In this document: in pieces, positions 11,437 to 23,260 of the stretch
How the letters are laid out: each line of letters opens with the position of its first letter
Position numbering within the stretch: position 1 is the stretch's first letter
NCBI GenBank assembly: GCA_034509735.1
Contig: JACGWO010000012.1
Location: 10,104,367-10,168,366, forward strand
DNA length: 64,000 bases
Reading direction: 5' to 3'
From: Sesamum alatum
Lineage: Eukaryota > Streptophyta > Magnoliopsida > Lamiales > Pedaliaceae
Notes under the pieces: generated by a model
Database searches by the model: none
Seen by the model: the letters and a program-made list of their open reading frames with translations, nothing else
Told to the model about the DNA's origin: nothing
Program-made: the position numbers and the translations under genes

Positions 11437-13623
11437 CTTACCATTTAACTTTGTATGTGTTTAACACCTGATAGAATACTAATTAAACTTATAATTTAGT
11501 AGAAACAATTGAATAATTTATATTATGTTAAGGTTATAATACACATTACAAAAAGTATAGGGAACGTCAAGTTTATTTTAAATTTTTATTTTGTTAATAT
11601 CATTATTCAATGTTCTAAGTTTGTATTATATTAATTATAAAATATATTAAATAAAAATTAGATTAAGGATATTTATTATAAGATCAAATTATAAACAAGT
11701 AAGAATTATGAAAAAGTTTACAATTAAATAAATTTAAACTTTCTTTTGATTGAGATCTATATATCATCATCACATAGAACTTTTAATGCATTACATAAGA
11801 CCAATTCAAGTAATTTCATATGCTTTGATAATTGTAATTTCTTTAAAGTATTCATAATAGTAATACATTCTTAATCAAGTAGTATTCATAGTCAATCAAG
11901 ACAAAAAAAATTATAAACTACCAATATATAACAAACTGTATTTAAGTAAATTAATTTTTTTTTTATCTAGGGTACGGCCACATTAAATATTATAATAAAA
12001 TAAATATTATACAAAAATTTATAAATAATTAATTTTTAAATTAATCGCATTTTAGATTTGCTTCACAGAAGAAATAATATTATTATGATTTACAATTGAT
12101 ATGATTAAGACGATTAATTATAAAATCACTTATGAAATAAGTGATCTTATTCTAAGTTTGTTTAATTTTCATAAGTAATTGATTTGAACATAAAATTGTT
12201 TATTTAACGTCCTTATTTCTAAGTGAAATTTATTTTCTTTGAAATTCGGGTATTATACTGTTAATTAGGTACACCTACAAGATATTATTTATTGCCATAT
12301 AAAATTATATTTCCTTAGCAATTTTAATATTTTTAATAAGCAAGAAAAAAAATCTCACAATAAATTAATGAAAAATTGTCCCATGATTGCTTCTCGTTCT
12401 TGCAAAGGGATGTTCTTACAAGTTTCTAAATTGTATCTTCTCCTAAATATGTAACCGATATAAATTTCCTTGTTAGTAATAAGATCTTTAACTAATTTTA
12501 TTTAGTTAGTTATTAGTTGTGAATAAAACTCTTTATTATAATTTACTTTTATTAGAATTCTCTCTCAACTCAACTATATAAGTAATTGACAATTATAAAA
12601 CTAACTACAAAATTACTTATATGTACAATTTATAACCTATTATTACATGATGAGGATATAATTGGAATAAAAAGAAAAGAAAAAAAACATAAATCATGAC
12701 AAATCATTCACACTTTTATAATCTACATAGATACACAGATCGGCCTACAGTGTGAAAACTCTTCTACTAATGGTCGACATAGCAATTATATTTTTTGTGT
12801 GTACATTATATGTAACACCCCTCTAATACCATCGTACCACCTCCTGCCACACTGTACTTTAATACAGCTAATTATTATACATTCTCTTTAATTATAATGC
12901 CTTTTATAAAAAAAATTATTTAAACCAATGATAAATAAAATATAATATATGTATCTTAAGCAATGGCAGGCATCGTCAAAAGTTTATATTAGCCATTTCA
13001 CTGGTGTATTTATGGACACAATTAATCCAAAAAGGGAATAGTAAAGTTTTTAGCTATTACAAAATTTGAAATTCAATCTCTATGAAAGACTAGTGTCTTT
13101 AATAATCAAATAGCTAGAACTCTCAGCTCAAGATATTGCGGTTGACCCACCTCTTAGTGGCATATAATTCAATTCGGCTAGTCATTGTCACTTATCTCCT
13201 AAAAAATTATGTGTTAAAGAATGAGTTGACTACTCAATAAGTATAGATTTAGCTTATATGTATACATACAAATGTGCAGTAAGTCAAATTCCATGCAATA
13301 ACATTGACCAACAAATATTCGTTATGCAATCACCACAATTCATGATGTAACCAATACCAATAGCATACATCAATCCGCAGTATAACACACTCGAAATTTG
13401 TTTATTTTTTTCGGGCCTTGCTTAACCAAACTAGAGTACATAATTGATGGTCTTGTCGGCTACCACTATCTCAATCGCAATATCTCATCTTTTTTTTTCA
13501 TATTAGACAACACACAGCTTATATGATATGACATCATTAATAATATCAGCCATCACACAACTTGCTTGATATCACATTATCAATCATACTACTCAGCACA
13601 TAGCACACAACTCATTTGATATC
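11437..13623. other. AT-rich DNA, nothing recognised
   Basis: No gene or element could be supported. TGTAACACCCCTC at 12811 looks like the start of some plant LTRs, but no second LTR or internal domain goes with it. The stretch 13490-13620 repeats CACACAACTxxxTTGATATC-like words in a loose satellite pattern. Confidence 0.5.
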
Positions 13624-13639
13624 CACTACCAAAAAAAAA

Positions 13640-14230
13640 AAGCTTATTTGGGATAGATATTGGGACGAAATTTCCGACGAAAATTCATCACTAATAAGGT
13701 TTCCGACAAACTTTCCGACGGATGTGGGATGAAACGGTCACCGTTTCAAAAAGGCACATCGGAAAATATTTCCAACGAACGTTCCGACGAAAATGCATTT
13801 ATGTCGGAATATTTGTAACGGAGTTCTAACGGTCCATTAATGTTGTCGGAAATTTCGTCCATAGGATGAAAATATATTTTTTATTTGGATCAAAAATTGG
13901 AACAGATTTTGGGACAAAAATTGAAGATTTGCAATGAATTTTTAATGAAAAAAATTATATAGTATCGTCGGAACATCCGTCAGAAAATTTGTCAGAAAGT
14001 TGATCGGAAAAATTGTGACATAATGTGTGGTGGAACATTCGTCGGAAAGTTGGTCCAAAAAATTGTGACAAATATTTCATCATCGGAAAATATTCGTCGA
14101 AAATCGTCCCAAATTAATTTGAGAATTCAAAAGAATTAGGGACGAATATAAATCAAAATGGTCACAATTTCGTTCTAAAATATTCCGATGTAATTTGCGA
14201 TGATTGTCATCCCGAAATCCATCCCAAATA
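13640..14230. repeat. Left subterminal repeats of CACTA element A
   Basis: Repeated words TTCCGACGA, CGTCGGAA and GGGACGAAA occur in both orientations, about once every 20-30 bp. Subterminal repeats of this kind are the binding sites of TNP1/TNPA-type proteins in the En/Spm group. Confidence 0.75.
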
Positions 14231-14386
14231 TTTATTAAGTTTTATAAAAATATTATTTTTATTTTTTAATATTTTATTAAAAATAATTTATTAAAAACCA
14301 CATGTTATCTATTAAAATTATAACTAATTGCCAAAAGTAAATATTGTCGTTTTACAAATCATATAAAATAAAAATTAAAATAAATC

Positions 14387-15086
14387 CTAATCTAGACGCT
14401 CTGACAGCAGCTCGTCCCCCGGCTCCGGATCTACAGCATCCTCAGCTGCCGACTCCGCTGCTCCCTCGACTGGGTCATCAGTGGTCGACTATACCAGAAA
14501 TAAATATAATATCAAATTCTAGTATTAAAAAACACAATATATACGTGCCTTCAGCTCGTCAAACCAGAAATTCTTCTGTGATTCGGGAATCTTTTGTAGA
14601 TGGGCCACGGCTCCGTGAAGTGGCCCGAAATCACTGAGCCGATGCAACTGTGGAAGTCTCGATCGTCCCTGTTGTTGGGAATATTTTTATCAATATTCAA
14701 GTATAAAAAATGTTATTATTTATTTATTAAAAAAGAGATTGAAGAACGTACTTGGCCTCAGCGAGGGTCATGAACTTGCGCGCATCTTGAGGTGCTGCAG
14801 GTGGATGTGATACGGATGATGGGCTGGGGGAAGGCATAAAGGATCCCCCCGCCCCGCCCTGCGACGTCATGGGCGTCGTGGTTAATGGGCCAAGTGGTGT
14901 TGGGTCACCTAACGGGCTCTGTGGAGGCTAATCTGGTGCAGAAGCCACCAAAGGTGTCGGGAGGGGCTGACTGGATGCTTCCGGAGCATTAGAAGCATCA
15001 GGGGTAGGTGGTCAAACTACCTGCCCACGTCCCCAGCCACGACCCCGACCACGGCCAGGTGGTAGTGGAGCAAACCCTTGAGTCAT
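14387..15086 (-). pseudogene. TNP1/Transposase_24-like protein of CACTA element A
   Basis: Three exons can be read. Exon 1 (15086-14752) starts MTQGFAPLPPGRGRGRGWGR, is Pro/Ser-rich, has two in-frame stops and ends ...MTLAEAK. Exon 2 (14668 to about 14546) joins in frame across GT/AG borders and reads DRDFHSCIGSVISGHFTEPW then PIYKRFPN, the pattern of plant En/Spm Transposase_24 proteins. A one-base shift then moves the expected SQKNFWFDELKAR into another frame. Exon 3 (14489-14387) is an acidic tail ending ELLSERLD and a stop. Such proteins bind the subterminal repeats of CACTA elements. Stops and the frameshift make this copy non-functional. Confidence 0.65.
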
Positions 15087-15699
15087 GCCTATTGATTTAA
15101 ATCCCGTTAAATATGTAAAAAAAAATACAATATATCAATATATAATTTATCTAATCAGTATGTAAATATGTAAAAAACATTACAATACTGTCTATCATAT
15201 AAATGTGGCTTTGTTTACTAAACTAAACGGCCAGTCTATCATATAATATAACCACTTGATTGATAAACTCTTATTATCCATACTTGGAATTTGAGGTCAG
15301 CAGAGTCTTACAGCATCCATCATGGATTATTGCATTACCTTCAGGCTACATTAACTGATACCGAGACTCCATCCAGGATTTACAGCAATAGAAACAACAG
15401 ACAAATAGAAACAACAGACAAATAAGAGCACCAACCCCTTCTAAAAGAATAGACATGTTCAAATCAAAGCTTGTTAAAAGGATCATTAGGCAACGAATCA
15501 GCAAATAAAAACACCTCTACAAACGCACAAATTCGCAATAAAAACACCAGATATTCAAAGGCCTTCACTTTTTAATCCCCAAAAACAAAATCAAACAAAC
15601 CCAAGAAATATAAAATCTTGTCACAACCCAACTCCTATACTAACGCCAAACGAAACACACAAATACCAATGCCAAACAACACGAACAATCACAAAGCAA

Positions 15700-15735
15700 A
15701 ACGCAATATATATATATATATATATATATATGAAA
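15700..15735. repeat. (TA)n microsatellite
   Basis: A run of alternating TA from about 15708 to 15732 in the leader of the TNP1-like gene. Similar TA runs flank the insertion at 16695-17710. Confidence 0.85.
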
Positions 15736-16694
15736 GCAATGTGAAGATGAAATCCACAAATCAGATGAAGGAGGTGGCGATTATATTCACCTTTTGAGTG
15801 AGCAGCGGCAGCGATGGCGGAGTGTGCAGCGTGCGGCGAGGGCATAGTGAGCAGCGGCGGCGGCGGCGGAGGCGAAAGGAATAGCAAAGAGCATAGGGAA
15901 GGAAAGGGAAAAAAATGGAAGGAAAGGGAAAAACGAGAAGAAAAATGAAGAGAGAAGAAAGAGAGGAGAGAGGCGGCGGTAAAGAGAGAAGATAAGTAAA
16001 AATTAGGGTAAAAAAGAGAAGGAAAGGGGGGCGGGGGAAGAGAGGAAAAGGGGGGAAAATAAAAATATGGGAGGGAAAAGTTATTTTAAATCCATTCCAA
16101 ATGGGTACCAAATTCGTTCCAAAATTAATCAAAAAATATTTTATTAATTATTTGAAAATTTTAAAACAATCAAATAATACATTTAGGACCATTAATTATT
16201 CATCATTGAGTAATAAATTGATATTATAACACAATTCAATGACATATATGAAATAATATTTTTGTTAGCATCAATTATCATTATGATGCATTATTCAGTC
16301 GAACCATCCAATTTGAAAACTGACCGTTAGATATGATCATCTTGATAATCAATTTAGTTTAGCATTGTACACATATACAAAATATTGTAATAAATAATAA
16401 TTTACATTTAATCTAATTTAAATTTATATAAAAATATATGCTTAGACATATTACTTACAAATACTTCAACAATTATATATAAAGTCTAAATTAAATATTT
16501 GATACATAATTAATTATATAAGATATTAAAACCAAGAACAACATGAGAGACTTAAATTAAATGATTACATTATTTATTAATTACCTGATGATAACGATGG
16601 ACACCCTCCAACTTAATTTTTCAGAAGAAAATAGCCGACCATAAGTTCTGGAACACGCAAATTCGATATATTTATATATATATATATATACATA

Positions 16695-17710
16695 GAGTAA
16701 AATGCAGACAACCCCCCCCCCCCAATGTATGGGGTCATTTGCACTTTGCCCCCCAACCTTTTTTTTTTTTACACTTCCCTACCCAACCTTTCGATTTTGT
16801 TGTACTTTGCATTTTTCGGTGAATAATATTGGAATATACCGTCCACGTGTGCTTACGCGCCTGAGGGCGATTTTAGGTTAGGTAATGTAAGGTTATATGC
16901 AAGCACTCCCCCCCAACATATGAAGTCATTTGTACTTTTCTCCCCAACCTTCTAAATAAAATTAAAATTAATTAAAAATATGGAAAAAAATTCAAAAAAT
17001 TCAATGCCAGAAAGCAAATAATCTACAATATCATGTGTGTAGTACCTAGATAAAAGAACTTTAACCTTCAATTCACAAACAACAAACTCCAACACCACCA
17101 CAAAATCAGCAGAACATAATAAAGACAGGGGGAAAAAAACAGATGATAAAAAAACAAAAACTCACTGACCCATATGAAGAAATTGAACTCCAACAATTCA
17201 GACGAAAAAAATCACGAAATAGTGCAGCTTCACAACAGTACCAAATACACTCCTCTGTATAAAAAGAGGAAAAATCAAACCCAAAAAGGAAAAAAAAAAT
17301 TATGTATTTCTTTCGGTGCCACCATCAGTGCAATGTGTGTAATTCTGTCGGCGCTAATATTACATTTTGTCTTATAACGTGAAGTTGTTTATCTCTAGAT
17401 GAGGCATTGAATTTTCTGGAACTTCTCCTCCTTTTTCCTCCGTTTTCTCAATTTTCCCTTTTTTTATAATATATTTTAATTTTTTATAAAAAGAAAGGTT
17501 GGGGGCAAAGTGCAACTGACCCATACATTAGGGGGGTGTTTGTATCATCCTCAGGCACGTGAACAGACGCAAACAGAATATTCCGTTACTATCCCCCAAA
17601 AAGTGCAAAGTACAGCAAAATAAAAATGTTAGGCGGGGAAGTGTAAAAAAAAAAGGTTGTGGGGCAGAGTGCAAATGACCCCATACGTTGGGGGTGTCTA
17701 CATTTTACTC
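16695..17710. mobile_element. Long-TIR element (Mutator-like), internally doubled ends
   Basis: Left end GAGTAAAATGCAGACAACC pairs with a right end whose complement is GAGTAAAATGTAGACACCCC. The pairing continues through GTATGGGGTCATTTGCACT and beyond for well over 130 bp. The flanks share ATACATA (16688-16694, 17711-17717) inside a TA microsatellite. A second inward pair of similar ends (about 16890 and 17551) repeats the same ATATGAAGTCATTTGTACTT/TGTATGGGTCAGTTGCACTT theme. There is no convincing coding region; the small frame at 17174-17377 is low-complexity. Confidence 0.75.
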
Positions 17711-17859
17711 ATACATATATATATATATATGATGTAATTGAAGGTTGATATGTATATATTTCAGATTTGAGAGCTTAATTTGAAAGGTAGAATGCAAATG
17801 ATGGGAACATAAATGAGAGATAGCACTCAAATATATACTGTTATTTGCAATGAATTTTA

Positions 17860-18475
17860 GGATGGATTTTCCGACGGATTTATTAATTGTAATATAGCCG
17901 TTAGACCATTTTCGGACGGTTTTTGCGATGAATTTTTCGATGACATATAACCGTTATAATATAGCCGATGTAATATAGCCGTTAGACCTTTTTCCGATGG
18001 TTTTTTGGAACGACATTTCTGATGACACAACCTATCCGTTACAAAAGTTTGTGACCATCATTTGGCGTCGAAAATTCTATCTCAAAATATTATATTTAGT
18101 GACAAAAGTTCCGACGGATTGTCATCGGAACATTGTTTTGGTGCCTTACAGTAGCAAAAAATTGTCAAGTGGTCGGAATTCTGTCGGAACGTTCCGACGA
18201 CCAGTACGCCGTCGGAAACTCCGTCCCAAACTTGGAGAAAAGAAATATTTCCAACGAACGTTCCGACGATTAGCGACGAACATCTTTTCATGCCCTATTT
18301 TTTGATGGAATTTGCGACGACTGTATCCTTTTTCAGATAAATTTTTCAATTCCTCCGTCTATTAAAGGAATCCGTCGAAAATTCGTAAAATTCGTTACAA
18401 AACTATCGAAAGTTGGGATAGATTTTGCGACCACTATTGGCCGTCCCAAATTTCCGTCCCAATATCACGTCATCT
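17860..18475. repeat. Right subterminal repeats of CACTA element A
   Basis: Dense TTCCGACGGATT, CGTCGGAA and GTCCCAAA words mirror those at 13640-14230. Short frames here read through the repeats and are not genes. Confidence 0.75.
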
Positions 18476-18837
18476 CCGTCGATCAATGTAAACGCACAAC
18501 TCGTCATCAATCAAAACATCATAAATGATTGCAATATAACATCACTTAGGTAAGAAAGAATAATTTGGAATAGTTTTTGGAAGGACTTCATTTGGGCTAT
18601 AACGGCTACATGAAATATGAATGAATTCATTCCAATTTTTCGTGTAAATACCCGGTACAAATTTCTAATGCTATAGGACCATTACAATTGTCGATACTCT
18701 TGGAATGACTTTAATACGAAAGCAAAACTGTTTTACAAAGACCGCTCCAAAAATGAGCTCTTTAGTCTAACGACTATATTTTAACAGCGATTTTGGTCGC
18801 TTTAGTTGGATTATCCACTTATTCCGGATTCACAGGT

Positions 18838-19310
18838 CGTTCTATTCAATTGTCGTTGGGTCGATCTGGTAAGAGCTATGAAGGTACACCCTCGTTATCA
18901 CCTCGTCGATGTGAATTTTGTAAAGGTGTACCAAAAAGATAAACCATTCATACGGGCACAATAAGCAATATAAGTTTACTAGAGTATCCAAGTATGAAGA
19001 GAAACAAAGTGGATCGGATGGTTGTTTGCAAAACCAAGGCTCAGAGAGTAGTTGATGACTCTCGATGGACTAATGTCACATATCCACCTGAGGAAGTCAT
19101 ACATGCTCCAGAAGTTGTTACAAACAATCAAACGTACGACCTGCATGATCCAAATGGCATACGACTAGCCAATAATCTTTTCATGGCACTTCAATAAGGT
19201 GCAAGAACATCCGGTTCGCCCGATGGTCACACCGATACTGAAGAGGACGAGGATGACGAAGATAGCTTCGAGGACTACGAGACTGAAGAAGAAGACGATT
19301 GGGTATCTAG
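18838..19310 (+). pseudogene. CACTA transposase C-terminus (DUF4216)
   Basis: The frame reads FNCRWVDLVRAMKVHPRYH, then LVDVNFVKVYQKDKPFIRAQ, VYYTTYPSMKRNKVDRMVV, CKTKAQRVVDDSRWT and YDLHDPNGIR, with in-frame stops near 18962, 18971 and 19195. It ends in an acidic tail TEEDEDDEDSFEDYETEEED. The order W-D, HPRYHLVD, PFI-AQ, VYY-YPS-KR-K-D, KTK-R is that of the DUF4216 domain of TNP2-type transposases. The upstream DDE part was not found, so only the last part of the transposase remains. Confidence 0.75.
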
Positions 19311-19764
19311 TGTTAGTTTCTGGTTTTTTGTACTTAATTATTAACGTTTATAATTTTTTATAAATAATTTTTATAAAAAAAGTTCAAGTTGGAACAATTT
19401 TGTTTAAAAAATCGTTCGAAAATGAAATATATTTACAGAATATTTAATAATCGGTGGAAATTTCAAAATTGGAATGGCATTTTAACACAAATCATTCCAA
19501 ACTAAACTTTATTTGGAACCATGCCCAAAATAAGGGGGAATTTCAAATGTTTTAATGGTTTGTTTAAATGTCCGTTCCAAAAATTGTTCAAAATTAATTT
19601 GTTTGGCGGAAAAGAAAGAAAATGTGGTGGGAGTCAAGTATTTTAATACCCATTCCAATGTTTGAAAAAGTCATTCCTAAAGTTTTAATTTTCATGACCA
19701 TTCCAAAATTTAAATAGAGGTCATTACAAAACTAGTCGAAAATGTCCAGCTTAAATTCCAGGTA

Positions 19765-20045
19765 GTATATCTCAACATCCATGAGTGGGATTGATACCAA
19801 ACTTTAACACATAATAGACTTTATCTATTTGATCATATCTAACGGTCTGATTTTAAATCATATGACCTAATTTTATGATGCACCAGTCTAAAAGACTAAT
19901 TTCACATTCTAAGTACGATATCTCGACAACTCTGTATTAAATTGATGTACAACTTCATCGCATGTTTTATTTTCTCTATTTGATCATATCTAACGGTCGG
20001 ATTGAAAATCGGATAGTCTGATTAAGCGATGCAGTACAATACATA
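19765..20045. repeat. Tandem duplication of about 147 bp
   Basis: Two diverged copies each contain ATATCTC, then TCTATTTGATCATATCTAAC followed by GGTC, then a GATGCA word. A related sequence, GACCGTTAGATATGATCATC, occurs at 16320, inside element A. It is noncoding. Confidence 0.65.
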
Positions 20046-20689
20046 CAACAATGAATATATAAATTTATTTCATATTGTGAACATATATCGATCTCACTCT
20101 AAATTTTGGTAATTATGTTACTCCACAAATTATATTTTTTGGTTCAATATTAACGTGTCCTGTAGGGGTATTTTTTAATTTTAATTAATTTTCAGAATAA
20201 ATAATTTCATTACTTGGAACAGTTTTTGGAACGGCCCCTTAGGAAATTGGAACGATTATACAATAAATGGTGTCATTCTGATTGAGGAAAATGTTATGTT
20301 CAAATGTTGGATCTCTTTACGAAATGGTCTCTGGAACGGACTTGTATTCACCTAATCTAAAACAACGTCGTTTTGAAACCTAAATATCGTCGTTTAGGCC
20401 TAAGAAAGACGTCGTATATGGATTTGGACCGGTATTTGGACGGTCGTTGATTCCTTACTTCAAACGGTCTTTGGAACGGCTGTTGAGGAAATTGCAACGA
20501 TTTTACAGTAAACGACGTCGTTTTGATTGAGGAAAATGTTATGTTCAAAATATTGGATCTCTTTTTGGAACGATCTCTGGAATGGACGTATATTTGCCTA
20601 ATTTAAAACGAAGTCGTTTAGGCACCTAACCATCAATGTTTAGGCGTACAAATGACGTCGTATGAATTTTGGATCGATTTTTGGAACAA

Positions 20690-22040
20690 TCTTTAACCAT
20701 TCCAAAATTCTAGTCTATAAGGCCCACTTATCAGATTTTTTCCCCTATTTCTCTATTCTCCTTCCTCTCTTCATCTTCTACAACCCCCCCCCCCCCCCAC
20801 CGTCCACCACCATATCTCTCTCTCCACTGGTTGGCCATCACCATTTACACAAGGCGACCGGTCGCCAACATCCGCCACACTATCAGGTAGGTTTCACTCT
20901 CTGAATATTTCGTTGAATATTTTCTGTGAATACTGTTGAAATATTTTCTATGACTAAAAACTAGTTTTTAAAATTTTTCTATTTTTGATTCATTTTTCTG
21001 CAATTAATGAAAATCAGAAAATTATTAACAACTGTTTGAGTTTTTTTTTCTGAAATTATTGATGGAAATTATTTCAAAATTGTTTTTAATAATTTACAAA
21101 TCTTTCTGTATGTATATGGAAAATATATATATATATATATATATGTGTGGCCGACTGTTGTTGATTTAATGAAATGTATATGCCCATTTTTTGGTGAAAT
21201 TTTTCTGTTTATATGTTTCTGTTGAAATTAATTGTTGGTATTATTTTCTATTTTTTAAAAAATATTTGACAAAAAATGAATTCTATATTTTTATCTAAAT
21301 TTGATGAATTTTCAGAAAATTATAACATTATCTTTCACAATTTCTTAAAATTGAGTAAATTTCTGAAAATTGTTGAAACTTTCAAAAAACTTTGTGCAAT
21401 TTTCCTGTAATTATCTAGGCCCCAATTAGTACTAAAATTATTTTCTATTTTTATTCTCAATTTCTTGAAAAAAAATAAATTCTAAAAAAAGTATCTTCTA
21501 ACATATATTTTCTGTGATTTTTCTGTAATTTTCTGCATCTTTCTTTAATTTTCTATAATTCTCCTGAAAATTTCTGTTTTTTGGGTGTAATTAGGAAAAT
21601 TAAGAATATTCATCAAATAGTGAATTTGGTGGGATTTAGTACACATTTTAGTTAATTCGTCGATATGACATTATATTTTAGGAAAAACAATATTTATAAT
21701 GAAAACAAAATTTAATCTATTATAATATTGAAAATAAATGTAATTATATATAATATATTATATAATTAATAATATAAATATAAAATATTGAAAAATATAA
21801 TCAATATATTATAATTTAATATATTATAAAAAAGCTATTATTATAATACATCTAAACATTATATATTTACAATATAGTTTTTATATTATAATTTTTATAA
21901 TATTAATATTAGATTTTTTCAGTAGTTTTTGATATTGTAATTTTTCATCTCATGTTATAGATCCATGACGATCAGTGGTCCGCCCCCTTTTCATATGGAC
22001 GAGGCCGTGGTCGTGTCCCACTAACCGATTGTCGAAGCCA
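20690..22040 (+). pseudogene. Possible leader and first exon of a TNP1-like gene
   Basis: A pyrimidine-rich leader (20740-20890, with a run of C at about 20787) is followed by about 1 kb of very AT-rich sequence. A short stretch at 21965-22030 reads QWSAPFSYGRGRGRVPLTDC. The GRGRGR motif after a Pro/aromatic start matches the beginning of the TNP1-like pseudogene at 15086 (PLPPGRGRGRG). The frame is cut at 22055 by the start of an LTR. Confidence is low because only this motif supports it. Confidence 0.35.
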
Positions 22041-22054
22041 TCTAAATTAATAAT

Positions 22055-23244
22055 TGATTCTAAAACTGTAGCAGTAGCGGAACCATGTCAAACCCTAGGG
22101 AACTAGCAATTAATTTCTCAGTCTAGTTGTGGTAACCAAAAAGGAGGATTGTGAACTGAGAATTAAGTACGAATTAATATAAATCAAATAGAAAGCAAGA
22201 GTAAATAACTAAGATGAGTTCGGTAGAGAAAAAAATTCAATTCAATAAAGTGTATCACCCAATCGTTATGTCTATCATAGAGTCATAAATCATTAATTTC
22301 ACAATCAAACATTCAACTTTGGAATCTATTAGAATAGACATAATAAATTCTCAATTTTCTATTGTAATTGATTTGACTCAAAGTATCTAAATAAAACTTA
22401 TCATATCAAAGACCAGGCACGATAGCGTTCCATATTAATAGCATTGGATCAATGAAAATAGTTGAACTTAGATCAAACAATTGAGATAACTGCAATTATC
22501 TAACCTAATTTTCTCATCCCTACAAATAAATCATGCAAGGCACATAATTAATTTGCTTGCTAATCATACCAATCATTCATGACAACTACGGATCACTGAA
22601 TTCATGGATAGAAATAGAACCATCAACATTGAATCAAATTGTCAGATCTATCAATGATAATCATTCCGTAAATAGTAAATCAAGACGAGAAATACTCGAA
22701 AAAAATCAAATATAATCAAAAGCTGAAAACATAGCAATTGGGTTCAACGTTTCCCTTGAATCAAAAAAGAGAATTAGTTGCACATCATGTATGTAGAAAA
22801 TTCTAAAATCCTATAGAAAAATATAAACTAAATAGAAAGGAGAAGATGAGAGTTGCTCTTAACTAAGAGAGTGATCAAATATCAAATTCGATTCATGATC
22901 TTCAGCCTTAAGACCCCTTTTATAGCACCAAAAATGTCCTCTCTCTTGGCTTCCAACTTGCAGTAATCGCAGTAAAAACTTTTCAAATTCCCCACTTTTC
23001 TGCAAACAGGCTCGAGCGCTAATAAGGTGATATCACTTCTTATTGAGTGTTCAAGTTTTTCTTTATTCTCCCTTCTCTTTATCACTTTTTGAGTCCTATT
23101 ACACCATTTTGACTCTATTTTCATCAAAACTTGTCATAACAACTCCTACATTCAAAAGATAGATAATTCAAATATTTATGCAATAAAATCTTTTCAAAAT
23201 ACTCAAAATAAACATGCATAGAAACGTTAAATTGTGTCTGATCA
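22055..23244 (-). repeat. 3' LTR of the truncated Athila-like fragment
   Basis: Minus-strand reading starts TGATCAGACACAATTTAACG next to the polypurine tract and ends ...TTTTAGAATCA. This gives about 1190 bp with TG/CA ends. The outer boundary rests on the TG/CA rule only, because no second LTR or target duplication is left. Confidence 0.6.
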
Positions 23245-23260
23245 AATTCCCCCACAACAA
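23245..23260 (-). other. Polypurine tract
   Basis: Minus strand TTGTTGTGGGGGAATT immediately precedes the LTR start TGATCAG. The layout matches GTGGGGATATT/TGATGAG of the complete Athila-like element. Confidence 0.7.

Larger units (their letters stand above)
13624..18470. mobile_element. CACTA element A (right terminus lost)
   Basis: Left terminus CACTACCAAAAAAAAAAAG at 13624, followed by dense subterminal repeats of the type TTCCGACGAAAATT/CGTCGGAA (13660-14230). The mirror-image repeat field lies at 17860-18475 and ends with words complementary to the left end (TTTCCGTCCCAATAT versus ATATTGGGACGAAATTT). The right-hand CACTA tip itself is not visible. Inside are a minus-strand TNP1-like pseudogene and a separate long-TIR insertion. 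An alternative is that 13624 and 26327, which share CACTACCAAAAAA, are the two ends of one composite element. Confidence 0.65.

Noticed and set aside
12811..12830. TGTAACACCCCTC as a possible LTR start
   Set aside because: No second copy, PBS or polypurine tract was found in reach, so an LTR cannot be supported.
15621..16132. Pro/Ser/Phe-rich minus-strand frames
   Set aside because: The GA-rich strand gives open frames on the complement by composition; this is the pyrimidine-rich leader of the TNP1-like gene.
13540..18540. CACACAACTC words on both sides of CACTA element A as a target duplication
   Set aside because: CACTA elements make 3-bp duplications, and the words belong to a loose repeat on the left side, so they cannot be read as one.
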